DNA of 18,885 bases. It comes from DATBMY01 sp036554605 (GTDB lineage: Bacteria; Acidobacteriota; Blastocatellia; UBA7656). The position numbers and the translations under genes are program-made. Location of the stretch: positions 1 to 18,885 of the forward strand of contig DATBMY010000538.1 of assembly GCA_036554605.1 (NCBI GenBank). The letters run 5' to 3'. The notes under the pieces were generated by a model, which saw only the letters and a program-made list of their open reading frames with translations, had not been told where the DNA came from and did no database searches. Every line of letters begins with the position of its first letter. The stretch's first letter is position 1. Of the stretch, positions 1 to 7,064 are shown piece by piece.

Positions 1-1
1 A

Positions 2-595
2 TTGCTCGCCGAGGCGCTCGAGAACAACGGCATCGAGTACACAGTTGAAAAGGGCGAGGCGAATTTCTACGGGCCGAAGATCGACCAAATGGTGCAGGAC
101 TCGCTCAAGCGCGAGCACCAGCTTGGCACCATTCAGCTCGACTTTCAGCTGCCGCGCCGCTTCAAGCTGACCTATGTCAACGAGCAGAATTCGGAATCCG
201 TGCCCGTGGTCATCCACCGCGCGATACACGGCTCTTACGAGCGATTCATAGGGATACTGATCGAGCATTACGCCGGGGCCTTTCCGCTCTGGCTTGCGCC
301 GGTTCAGGCGCGCGTGCTTTCGATATCGGAGAAGGCGGCCGGCTACGCCCGCGAAGTATACGACCGGTTGCTTGGCGAGCAGCTCCGCGTCGAGCTCGAC
401 GTGCGCGACGATAAGATAGGCGCGAAGATACGAGACGCGCAGCTTGAAAAGATCCCCTACATGCTGGTGGTCGGGGCTAAGGAGGCCGAAGCGAAAGCGG
501 TGGCCGTGCGCTCGCGCGAGCGCGGGGATGAAGGAGCGGTGCCGCTCGAAGAATTCGTCTCGCGCATAAAGGCCGAAGCCGACTTTGACTACTAG
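2..595 (+). CDS. thrS: Threonyl-tRNA synthetase, C-terminal part (gene cut by window edge)
   Basis: Class II aminoacyl-tRNA synthetase that charges tRNA-Thr with L-threonine in the cytoplasm. Only the last 197 or so codons are present; the frame is open at the left edge, so the TTG at position 2 is not a start. Visible family landmarks are FYGPKID (residues 22-28), GTIQLDFQLP (42-51), and the motif 3 block HRAIHGSYERFIGILIEHY (72-90). His72 corresponds to the third zinc ligand of the family (from knowledge of the E. coli enzyme). PLWLAPVQ (95-102) opens the anticodon-binding domain, which runs to the end. The stop TAG at 593-595 directly touches a G-rich repeat. The usual downstream partner infC is absent; sua5 follows instead. 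Confidence 0.97.
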   Translation: MLAEALENNGIEYTVEKGEANFYGPKIDQMVQDSLKREHQLGTIQLDFQLPRRFKLTYVNEQNSESVPVVIHRAIHGSYERFIGILIEHYAGAFPLWLAPVQARVLSISEKAAGYAREVYDRLLGEQLRVELDVRDDKIGAKIRDAQLEKIPYMLVVGAKEAEAKAVAVRSRERGDEGAVPLEEFVSRIKAEADFDY

Positions 596-624
596 GGGTC
601 AGGGGTCGGGGCCGGGGTTCAGGG
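595..624 (+). other. G-quadruplex-type motif at the thrS stop codon
   Basis: Four runs of four G (595-598, 602-605, 608-611, 614-617) are separated by loops of 3, 2 and 2 bases, with a further GGG at 622-624. The first G is the last base of the thrS TAG stop. The G-rich strand is the coding strand, so the mRNA could also fold. Folding is inferred from the motif only. The C-rich arm at 701-733 could compete by pairing as a long hairpin. Confidence 0.6.
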
Positions 625-735
625 TTTGTTTGCGAGCTAGCACCCGAAATTTGAAATGTAGGATTCGAAATTTGTGATAGCAGTTTGATATGCGAGACCC
701 ACTGACCCCTGACCTCCGATCCCTGATCCCTGAGA
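595..735 (+). repeat. Copy 1 of a G-rich/AT-core/C-rich intergenic repeat
   Basis: The G-rich arm (595-624) consists of GGGGTCA-like units. The AT-rich core (about 643-680) contains the 9-bp direct repeat CGAAATTTG at 645-653 and 666-674. The C-rich arm (701-733) consists of CCCTGAY-like units and is roughly the reverse complement of the G arm. The element fills the whole thrS-sua5 spacer and continues into the sua5 reading frame. Related copies lie at 14637-14769 and 18733-18813. No transposase or flanking target duplication is visible. The family's function is unknown to me. Confidence 0.75.
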
Positions 736-1700
736 TTGAGCGGGCCGCCTCCGTCATAAGGGCCGGGGGGCTCGTGGCATTTCCGACCGAGACCGTGTAT
801 GGGCTCGGGGCCGACGCGATGAACGAAAGCGCGGTTCGCAAGATCTTTGAAGCGAAGGGCAGGCCCGCCGATAATCCTCTCATCGTGCATGTCGGCCGCC
901 CGGGTGATGTCGAGCGGGTAGCCGAGGGCGTGAGCGCGGATGCGTTTCGATTGATCGAGCGGTTCTGGCCCGGCCCGCTCACGCTCGTGCTCAAGCGCAA
1001 GGCGGAAGTACCCGCAATCGTGTCGGCGGGTCTGCCTACGATAGCGGTAAGAATGCCCGCGAGCGCGATTGCGCTCGAGCTGATACGCCGCGCCGGCACC
1101 CCCATAGCCGCGCCGAGCGCGAACCGGTCCGGGCGGCCCAGCCCTACGAGCGCAGCGCATGTATTGGAGGACCTGGGCGGGCGTATCGACATGATAATTG
1201 ATGGCGGGCAGACACAGGTCGGCATAGAGTCAACCGTTCTCGATATGAGCGGAGGCACGCCCACGATACTCAGGCCGGGATGGGTGACGCGCGAGCAGAT
1301 TGCCGAGGTGACGGGGCCGGTTCTTGAGCCGGCAAGCGAAGCTGATTTGCGGCGCTCGCCCGGCACGCGCTATCGCCACTACAGCCCGCGCGCGCGGGTA
1401 TTGCTTGTGACCGGAGGCACGCCCGACTTGCTCGAACGTATATGCAGGCGCGGGCTGAAAACTTTTCCCGTAGGGTTGATAAGCCATACTCGTATCGAGA
1501 TAGATGATCCGAATTTTCATGCGATTCATTTAGAGAAGAGCGCCGGCGACTATGCGCGCTCGATATACGGCGCGCTGCGCGAGCTGGAAGGAGAGGGCGC
1601 CGGCGAGATCGTCGTCGAAGGTATCGATGAAACGGGCGAGGGCGCGGCCGTCATGGAGCGATTGCGCCGCGCGGCGTCCGAGGTCATAAACGAGAAGTAG
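690..1700 (+). CDS. sua5: L-threonylcarbamoyladenylate synthase, Sua5 type
   Basis: Uses L-threonine, bicarbonate and ATP to make threonylcarbamoyl-AMP, the donor for t6A at position 37 of ANN-decoding tRNAs. The YrdC-like domain covers about residues 16-200, with GGLVAFPTETVYGLGADA (26-43), KGRPADNPLIVHV (56-68), PSANRSGRPSPTSAAHV (142-158) and ESTVLD (180-185). The linker SPGTRYRHYSPRA (223-235) and a C-terminal domain to residue 336 mark it as long Sua5 rather than short TsaC. The only plausible start, ATG 690, has no clear Shine-Dalgarno sequence and lies inside the upstream repeat, so the first 15 or so residues (LTPDLRSLIPE) are repeat-encoded. It ends 33 bases before tdh and is probably co-transcribed with it. 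Confidence 0.95.
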   Translation: MRDPLTPDLRSLIPEIERAASVIRAGGLVAFPTETVYGLGADAMNESAVRKIFEAKGRPADNPLIVHVGRPGDVERVAEGVSADAFRLIERFWPGPLTLVLKRKAEVPAIVSAGLPTIAVRMPASAIALELIRRAGTPIAAPSANRSGRPSPTSAAHVLEDLGGRIDMIIDGGQTQVGIESTVLDMSGGTPTILRPGWVTREQIAEVTGPVLEPASEADLRRSPGTRYRHYSPRARVLLVTGGTPDLLERICRRGLKTFPVGLISHTRIEIDDPNFHAIHLEKSAGDYARSIYGALRELEGEGAGEIVVEGIDETGEGAAVMERLRRAASEVINEK

Positions 1701-1733
1701 TGCGCGCTCGAATCAATAAAATCAGGAGCCCAA

Positions 1734-2903
1734 ATGCAAGCACTCAAAAAAGAGAATCTGACCGAAGAGGGGCTTAAGCTCGTCACGAACGAGCCCGAGC
1801 CGGGGGTCGGCCACCGCGACGTAAAGATTCGCGTCGAGGCCGCCTCGATCTGTGGGACCGATCAGGGCATATACAGCTCGAAGCCGGGCGTCGTAACCGA
1901 GATGGTCTCTCACCAGGGCGGCGACATCAATCGCTATCAGCCTATAATCATCGGCCACGAATTCTGCGGCGAGGTCGTCGAGCTTGGCGAGGACGTCGAC
2001 CCGAGCCTGGTCCGCATAGGCGATTACGTCACCTCCGAGATGCACATAGCCTGCGGGCACTGCCAGCAGTGCCGCGAGGGCAAGCGGCATATATGCAAGA
2101 ATATTCGGGTCAAGGGGCTACATCTCGACGGGGCATTCGCCGAGTATGTCACGGTGCCCTGCGAGAACCTCGTGAACCTCGATGCGTTCGGCGGGCGCGA
2201 GGTGATACCGCCGCGCTTCGGCGCTTTCCTCGACGCGCTCGGCAACGCAGTGCACACGGTGATGGAGGGCGAGGTTGCGGGCAAGACGGTCGCAATTCTC
2301 GGGTGCGGCGCGCAGGGGCTTATGTCGACGGCGGTGGCGCGAGTGCTCGGCGCGACCAGGATATATGTGACCGACTTTTCAAACCCCGGCGGCAACTTTG
2401 ACGCGGCGAGGCTCCGGAAAAGATTCGACACCGCGCGCGAGCTTGGCGCTGACTTCTGCTTCGACATGAACGAGGAAGCGGCCGCCGGCGATAAGAGTGA
2501 ATTCTTTGAGCGCGCGCGCGACGAGCACGGCGGGGGCATCGACGTGGTGCTTGAGATGAGCGGGGCCGAGGCCGCCTACAACGACGCGGGGACGATAGTA
2601 AAAAACGGCGGGCAGATATTGCTGCTCGGCATACCCGCGCGCCCGCTCAGGTCTTTCGATTTCGGAAAGTACGCCGTCTGGAAAGGCGTGACGATACGGG
2701 GTATCTTCGGGCGGCGAATGTTCGAGACGTGGCACGCGATGCTCGATCTGCTGGCATCGGAAAAGTCGGGCCTGAAGGCGCGGCTCGAAAAGATCATCAC
2801 GCGCGAGACGGTGCCGCTCGAACAATTCGAGCGCGGCTTTGAGATGGTCCGCTCGCACGAGTCAGTGAAACTTCTGCTCACGCCCAGCAGCGGAGAGAAA
2901 TAA
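1734..2903 (+). CDS. tdh: Zinc-dependent L-threonine 3-dehydrogenase
   Basis: Medium-chain dehydrogenase that oxidises L-threonine to 2-amino-3-ketobutyrate with NAD+. Visible residues are the catalytic zinc ligands Cys40 (ICGTD) and His75/Glu76 (GHEF), the structural zinc cysteines 107, 110, 113 and 121 (CGHCQQCREGKRHIC), and a Rossmann GCGAQG at 190-195. The threonine-dehydrogenase-specific stretches LDALGNAVHT (166-175) and GRRMFETW are present. At 389 residues it is longer than the roughly 340-residue E. coli enzyme. Extra residues lie before GHEF, around 150-160 and after the second Rossmann strand. The ribosome site CAGGAG lies 6 bases before ATG. The kbl gene follows after 9 bases, which supports threonine rather than another polyol or alcohol as substrate. 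Confidence 0.92.
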   Translation: MQALKKENLTEEGLKLVTNEPEPGVGHRDVKIRVEAASICGTDQGIYSSKPGVVTEMVSHQGGDINRYQPIIIGHEFCGEVVELGEDVDPSLVRIGDYVTSEMHIACGHCQQCREGKRHICKNIRVKGLHLDGAFAEYVTVPCENLVNLDAFGGREVIPPRFGAFLDALGNAVHTVMEGEVAGKTVAILGCGAQGLMSTAVARVLGATRIYVTDFSNPGGNFDAARLRKRFDTARELGADFCFDMNEEAAAGDKSEFFERARDEHGGGIDVVLEMSGAEAAYNDAGTIVKNGGQILLLGIPARPLRSFDFGKYAVWKGVTIRGIFGRRMFETWHAMLDLLASEKSGLKARLEKIITRETVPLEQFERGFEMVRSHESVKLLLTPSSGEK

Positions 2904-2912
2904 GGAGAAGAG

Positions 2913-4142
2913 ATGAATATCGAGCAGCTTTACTCGACACTCGACCGGGAGCTTGAAGGATTAAAAGAGGCCAAGACGTTCAAGTACGAAGTGCCGCTCG
3001 AAAGCGAGCAAGGCGGTGAGGTGACGGTCGATGGACGCCCGGCCGTTATGCTCGCGTCGAATAATTACCTCGGCCTTGCCAATCATCCGCGAGTCAAAGA
3101 GGCGGCGCACAGAGGGCTGGACCGCTGGGGCTACGGGATGGCATCGGTCCGTTTCATCTGCGGCACCGAGCCCATACACCTTGAGCTTGAGCAGCGCATA
3201 GCGCGCTTCGTTGGATGCGAGGCGGCAATACTGCATTCGTCATGCTTTGCCGCGAACGAGGCGTTCTTCACCGGGCTGATCGCGAACGACTTCGGCGGCG
3301 GAGAGTATCAGGACGCGATCTACAGCGACCAGCTCAACCACGCGAGCATAATTGACGGAATAAGGTTATGCCGGGCGGTCGCCAAGCAGACCCAGTCGCG
3401 CCTTTATCGCAACGGGGACGTGAATCATCTGCGCGAGATGCTCGATGAGGACCGCGACAAGAATTACCGCATCAAGGTTATCGCGACCGACGGGGTCTTT
3501 TCGATGGAGGGGCTGCTCGCTCCGCTGCCCGAGCTTGTCGAGCTTGCGCGCGAGCATGGCGCGCTGCTGGTAGTCGACGAATCGCATGCGTCGGGCGCGC
3601 TCGGGCGCACCGGGCGCGGCACTCACGAAGAGCTTGGCGTTTATGGAGAGATAGACGTGATAACCGGGACTTTCGGCAAGGCGCTCGGCGGGGCGTCGGG
3701 CGGCTTTATAGCGGGCCGCAAACCGCTCATCGAGTTTCTGCGCCAGAAATCGCGGCCTTATACCTTCTCTAATACCATGCCGCCTTCGGTCGTGACCGCT
3801 TCCATCGAGGCAATAAACTTGATAGAAAACGATCCTTCCATAGTCGACCGGCTGCACGAAAACACCGAGTATTTTCGGCGCGAGATCGTCGGCCTCGGGT
3901 TCAAGATTATAGAAGGCCGTCACCCCATCGTGCCGATAATGCTTGGCGAAGCCGCGGTGGCGCAGGACATGAGCCGCGAGCTTCTGGGCGAAGGCGTCTA
4001 TATTCGCGGGCTGTGGTTTCCGGTCGTGCCGAGAGGCGAAGCGAGATTGCGGGCGCAGATTTCCGCCGCGCACACCCGCGAAGAGCTCGACCGCGCGCTC
4101 GCGGCATTCAAGAGAGTAGGCCAGCGTCTCGGCGTTATATAA
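2913..4142 (+). CDS. kbl: Glycine C-acetyltransferase (2-amino-3-ketobutyrate CoA ligase)
   Basis: PLP-dependent alpha-oxoamine synthase that cleaves 2-amino-3-ketobutyrate with CoA to glycine and acetyl-CoA, the step after Tdh. The 409 residues match the family. LASNNYLGLANHPRV (47-61) and RFICGTEPIHLELE (80-93) are the N-terminal hallmarks. DESHASG (222-228) holds the PLP-binding Asp and His. TGTFGKALGGASGG (251-264) holds the Schiff-base Lys256. SNTMPPSV follows. The Shine-Dalgarno sequence (TAAGGAG) overlaps the tdh stop codon, so translation is probably coupled. 8-amino-7-oxononanoate synthase (BioF) and 5-aminolevulinate synthase are relatives, but the pairing with tdh makes Kbl the clear choice. 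Confidence 0.94.
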   Translation: MNIEQLYSTLDRELEGLKEAKTFKYEVPLESEQGGEVTVDGRPAVMLASNNYLGLANHPRVKEAAHRGLDRWGYGMASVRFICGTEPIHLELEQRIARFVGCEAAILHSSCFAANEAFFTGLIANDFGGGEYQDAIYSDQLNHASIIDGIRLCRAVAKQTQSRLYRNGDVNHLREMLDEDRDKNYRIKVIATDGVFSMEGLLAPLPELVELAREHGALLVVDESHASGALGRTGRGTHEELGVYGEIDVITGTFGKALGGASGGFIAGRKPLIEFLRQKSRPYTFSNTMPPSVVTASIEAINLIENDPSIVDRLHENTEYFRREIVGLGFKIIEGRHPIVPIMLGEAAVAQDMSRELLGEGVYIRGLWFPVVPRGEARLRAQISAAHTREELDRALAAFKRVGQRLGVI

Positions 4143-4161
4143 TCTCCAATTTTTTGGAGAT
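4142..4161 (+). terminator. Hairpin at the kbl stop codon, possible terminator
   Basis: A perfect 8-bp inverted repeat, ATCTCCAA / TTGGAGAT, with a TTTT loop. It starts on the last base of the kbl TAA codon. The stem is AT-leaning and the next bases (GAAACTAATAAAAATT) are not a T-run, so intrinsic termination is uncertain. It could instead be an mRNA 3'-end stabiliser. Confidence 0.4.
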
Positions 4162-4316
4162 GAAACTAATAAAAATTATCTTCGGCAAGGGTGTGAAACC
4201 TGAGGCCGGGGCCGGGCGTATACCCGGAAGCCGTGTTCTGGATAGGTGTGCCCACACAAGAAGCCTGATCGGGCTCCGGTCACGCAAAAGTTCGCTCATT
4301 CAATCAGGAGAAAAGC
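4162..4316 (+). promoter_or_regulatory. Structured leader/spacer upstream of the TPR gene
   Basis: This 155-base spacer carries three short hairpins in a row: CCGGG/CCCGG (4212-4227), GTGTG/CACAC (4246-4257) and AGCC/GGCT (4262-4275). An unpaired stretch and the ribosome site CAGGAG (4305-4310) follow, 6 bases before the ATG. I do not recognise a named riboswitch or a convincing promoter here. Confidence 0.3.
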
Positions 4317-5600
4317 ATGAGAATAAGGAGAGTACTTTTTCAATTCAGCGCGCTCAGCGCCGCGTTGTTCCTCGTAGCCGCAAGCGCGTATGCCGCGTCC
4401 GGCGGGGCCAACGGCAAGAAGATTGAGTTCACTACCAAATCGAAGGAAGCCAAAGACTACGTCGCGCAGATCGTCTACCGCATCGAGACGTTCCAGTTCG
4501 GGCCACAGTCATTCGAGCTTGCCAAGAAGTCGACCGAGGCAGACCCGAACTTCGCTTTCGGCTATTACCTGATGGGGACGGCCTCGCCCACTCCGCAAGA
4601 AGGCCGCCCGCACATCGACAAGGCCATCGAGCTTGCGAAGAACGCTTCTGAAGGCGAGCGCCGCTATATCGAGGCCGTGATGTTAGTCCGCGGTCAGAAG
4701 TACCAGGAAGGGATTGCGATATTCAACGACCTGGCCAAGCAATTCCCGGGCGAGCGCATGGTCCAGATGATGATCGGCCAGGCCCACATGGCTGCCGGTA
4801 ACCTCGATGAAGCCAGGGCGGCTTTCGAGCGCGCGGCCCAGATAGACGCCAGCACCCCGCGCGTCCACACCTTCCTCGGCAACGTCGCCCTGCTTAAAGG
4901 CGACTATGCCAAGGCCCGCGAGCTTTACAACGCGTCGTGGGCCAAGAAGGCCCCGAAGACCGCGCCGTTCGGCCCCGGCTACGGATTGGCTTACGCTCAC
5001 ATTTATCAAGGCGATATGAAATCGGCGCTCAAGGCGCTCGAAGATTTCCAGGTCGCCTACGTCAATTCGGACGGCGCGCAGCAGTTCCCGCCCGTCTTTA
5101 TATGGAATTCGATAGGGCGGCTGCTGTTGGAAAACGGCCGCGCCGAAGAAGCAATAAAGGCATACGAGAAGGGATACGAATCTGTCCCCGGAGCCAACAT
5201 GCCGGAGAATGATAAGAAGGCATGGCTCGGCCGCATGCATCACGGCAAGGGGCGCGCGCTTGCCAAGATGGGCAAACACGCCGAAGCCTGGAAAGAAGCC
5301 GAGACGATAAAGAAGATGATCGAGGACGGCGGCGAAGCGGGCAAGCAGTTCTGGCCGGCGTATCATTACATCGCGGGCTACCTGAAGCTCGAGTCTGGCG
5401 ATTACGCCAAGGCCATCGAGCACCTGAAGCAGGCCGACCTGAACGATCCTTTCCACAAGCTGCTGCTCGCGCGGGCTTACGAAAAGACCGGCGACCAGGC
5501 GAATGCGCAGAAGCTCTACAAAGAGATCGTGAGCTTCAACATAATCAACATTGAGCGCGCGCTCTCGTACCCGGAAGCCAAAAAGAAGATCAAAGGTTAA
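4317..5600 (+). CDS. Secreted tetratricopeptide-repeat protein, function unknown
   Basis: A 427-residue protein with an N-terminal signal peptide (basic MRIRR, hydrophobic FSALSAALFLVAASAYA, cleavage likely after AYA at about residue 27). It has no lipobox cysteine and should be periplasmic. The rest is a helical TPR solenoid. Clear repeat units include GQAHMAAGNLDEARAAFERA, LGNVALLKGDYAKARELY, IGRLLLENGRAEEAIKAYEK and IAGYLKLESGDYAKAIEHLK, plus a final LLARAYEKTGDQANAQKLYK. No enzymatic domain is visible, so a scaffold or protein-binding role is the safest inference. The ATG has a good ribosome site (CAGGAG, 6-base spacing). It is flanked by hairpins on both sides, so it probably forms its own transcription unit. 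Confidence 0.85.
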   Translation: MRIRRVLFQFSALSAALFLVAASAYAASGGANGKKIEFTTKSKEAKDYVAQIVYRIETFQFGPQSFELAKKSTEADPNFAFGYYLMGTASPTPQEGRPHIDKAIELAKNASEGERRYIEAVMLVRGQKYQEGIAIFNDLAKQFPGERMVQMMIGQAHMAAGNLDEARAAFERAAQIDASTPRVHTFLGNVALLKGDYAKARELYNASWAKKAPKTAPFGPGYGLAYAHIYQGDMKSALKALEDFQVAYVNSDGAQQFPPVFIWNSIGRLLLENGRAEEAIKAYEKGYESVPGANMPENDKKAWLGRMHHGKGRALAKMGKHAEAWKEAETIKKMIEDGGEAGKQFWPAYHYIAGYLKLESGDYAKAIEHLKQADLNDPFHKLLLARAYEKTGDQANAQKLYKEIVSFNIINIERALSYPEAKKKIKG

Positions 5601-5616
5601 GGATCGCATTGAGACA

Positions 5617-5643
5617 CGCGGGGGCAGATGGTCTGCCCCCGCG
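5617..5643 (+). terminator. Strong GC hairpin after the TPR gene
   Basis: A perfect 12-bp stem, CGCGGGGGCAGA / TCTGCCCCCGCG, with a 3-base loop (TGG), starting 16 bases after the TPR stop. No T-run follows. It is either a non-canonical terminator or a 3'-end protecting structure before the M16 operon. Confidence 0.6.
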
Positions 5644-5693
5644 CCCGCCGACTGGCGCAAGCCGCACCCGCCTAATAGAATTATCGCTCCGGG

Positions 5694-7064
5694 ATGAAGA
5701 GAATGGTTAAAAGAAGAATCATCTTTATACTGCTTGCGGCAGCTCTGCTCGCGGGAGCGTTCAAGGCGGCTCCCGCGCGATCTTTTAAGGTCGAGTTCAG
5801 GCAGTTTCAGCTGGAAAACGGCCTGCGCGTCGTGCTGTCTGAGGATCACAGCGCGCCCGTAGTCGCAGTGGCGGTCTACTACGACGTGGGCTCGCGAAAT
5901 GAGGTAAAGGGACGGACCGGCTTTGCTCACCTGTTCGAGCACATGATGTTTCAAGGATCGGAAAACGTCGGCAAGGCCGAGCATTTCAAGTATGTCGAAA
6001 GCAACGGCGGCACGCTTCAGGGAACGACTCACGCCGACTATACCAATTACTATGAATTCCTGCCGTCGAATAAACTCGAGCTTGCGCTGTGGCTTGAGAG
6101 CGACCGCATGCGCGGGCTTCGGATCACGACCGAAAACCTCCAGAATCAGAAAGAGGCGGTGAAGGAAGAGAAACGGTCGAGCTATGACAACCAGCCCTAC
6201 TGGCCGCACCTTTTGAAGATGGACGAGATGGTGTTTCGCAACTGGGCCAACTCGCATACCCCTATAGGCGAGATGCGGGACCTGGACGCGGCGACGGTCG
6301 AAGAGGTTCAAGCTTTCTTCAATACTTATTACGTACCCAACAACGCGGTGCTCGCCATCGCGGGCGACTTCGTTGCGGACCAGGCCGAGTCGCTCGTGCG
6401 CAAGTATTTCGGCACAATTCCCCGGCGCGACAGGCCTCCTTCGATAGACGTATCGGAGCCGGAAGGCGTCGCCGTGCGCAAAGCGGTTGTAGAAGATCGA
6501 CTGGCGGAGATGCCCGCTTTAGCCATCGCCTGGAAGATACCGCCCCGGCGCTCAAAGGACTCTTACGCGATTGCGCTGCTGCAGGCGCTGCTTTTCGACG
6601 GCGAAAGCGCCAGAGTTTACCGCAAGCTCGTCAAAGAGCTTGCGGTGTCGCTCGAAGTTACCGCCACGCTCGAAGAGCGGCGCGGTCCCGGCCAGCTTGC
6701 GCTCTTTACGATACACAGGCCGGAAGTATCCGCCGAGCGAGTCCGCGCGATTATAGAAGGCGAGATAGAGAGGATAAAAAAAGATGGCGTCCGCGCGGAC
6801 GAACTATTGAAGGTAAAGAACCAGTATCGCCTCGGCTATTTTATAGACGAGGACCGGGGAGAGCAGGCGAGCTTGCCGACGCCGCTTGGCCGCGCGCTCG
6901 CGCTTGCCGAGTTCACGCTCTTTGACAATGACCCTTCGCTGATTAATACCGAAGTAGACCGCTATCTGGCGGTGACGGCTGATGAGATGCGCGAGGCGGC
7001 GCGCAACTATTTCGTCGATTTGAACACGGCCGTCCTCATTATCAATCCGGCGCAACAGAAATGA
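5694..7064 (+). CDS. M16 family zinc peptidase, catalytic subunit, exported
   Basis: An inverzincin metallopeptidase of the pitrilysin/processing-peptidase family. The signal sequence (basic MKRMVKRR, hydrophobic IIFILLAAALLAGAF) points to the periplasm or beyond. The zinc site is complete: the HLFEH motif gives His79, catalytic Glu82 and His83, and Glu159 in AVKEEKR lies 76 residues on, the usual spacing for the third ligand. Other family traits are FQLENGLRVVLSEDHSAPVV (38-57), THADYTNYYEFLP, and the C-terminal half-domain with the YFG and EMPALAIAW stretches. At 456 residues it is the short two-domain (M16B) type, which normally works as a pair. ATG 5703 is an equally possible start, since neither ATG has a strong ribosome site. 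The stop overlaps the start of the next M16 gene (ATGA). Confidence 0.93.
   Translation: MKRMVKRRIIFILLAAALLAGAFKAAPARSFKVEFRQFQLENGLRVVLSEDHSAPVVAVAVYYDVGSRNEVKGRTGFAHLFEHMMFQGSENVGKAEHFKYVESNGGTLQGTTHADYTNYYEFLPSNKLELALWLESDRMRGLRITTENLQNQKEAVKEEKRSSYDNQPYWPHLLKMDEMVFRNWANSHTPIGEMRDLDAATVEEVQAFFNTYYVPNNAVLAIAGDFVADQAESLVRKYFGTIPRRDRPPSIDVSEPEGVAVRKAVVEDRLAEMPALAIAWKIPPRRSKDSYAIALLQALLFDGESARVYRKLVKELAVSLEVTATLEERRGPGQLALFTIHRPEVSAERVRAIIEGEIERIKKDGVRADELLKVKNQYRLGYFIDEDRGEQASLPTPLGRALALAEFTLFDNDPSLINTEVDRYLAVTADEMREAARNYFVDLNTAVLIINPAQQK

Noticed and set aside
595..735. Tandem GGGGTCA-like units considered as a CRISPR array
   Set aside because: Units are about 7 bases, degenerate and without unique spacers; no cas genes occur in the window.
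4265..4300. GGTCACGCAAAAG in the TPR leader recalls part of the c-di-GMP (GEMM) riboswitch
   Set aside because: Only a short string matches; the flanking helices and tetraloop/receptor of that riboswitch are not present.
4683..6311. A 542-codon open frame on the - strand
   Set aside because: It is antisense to the well-supported TPR and M16 genes, has no family motifs, and reflects GC-rich codon bias of the + strand genes.
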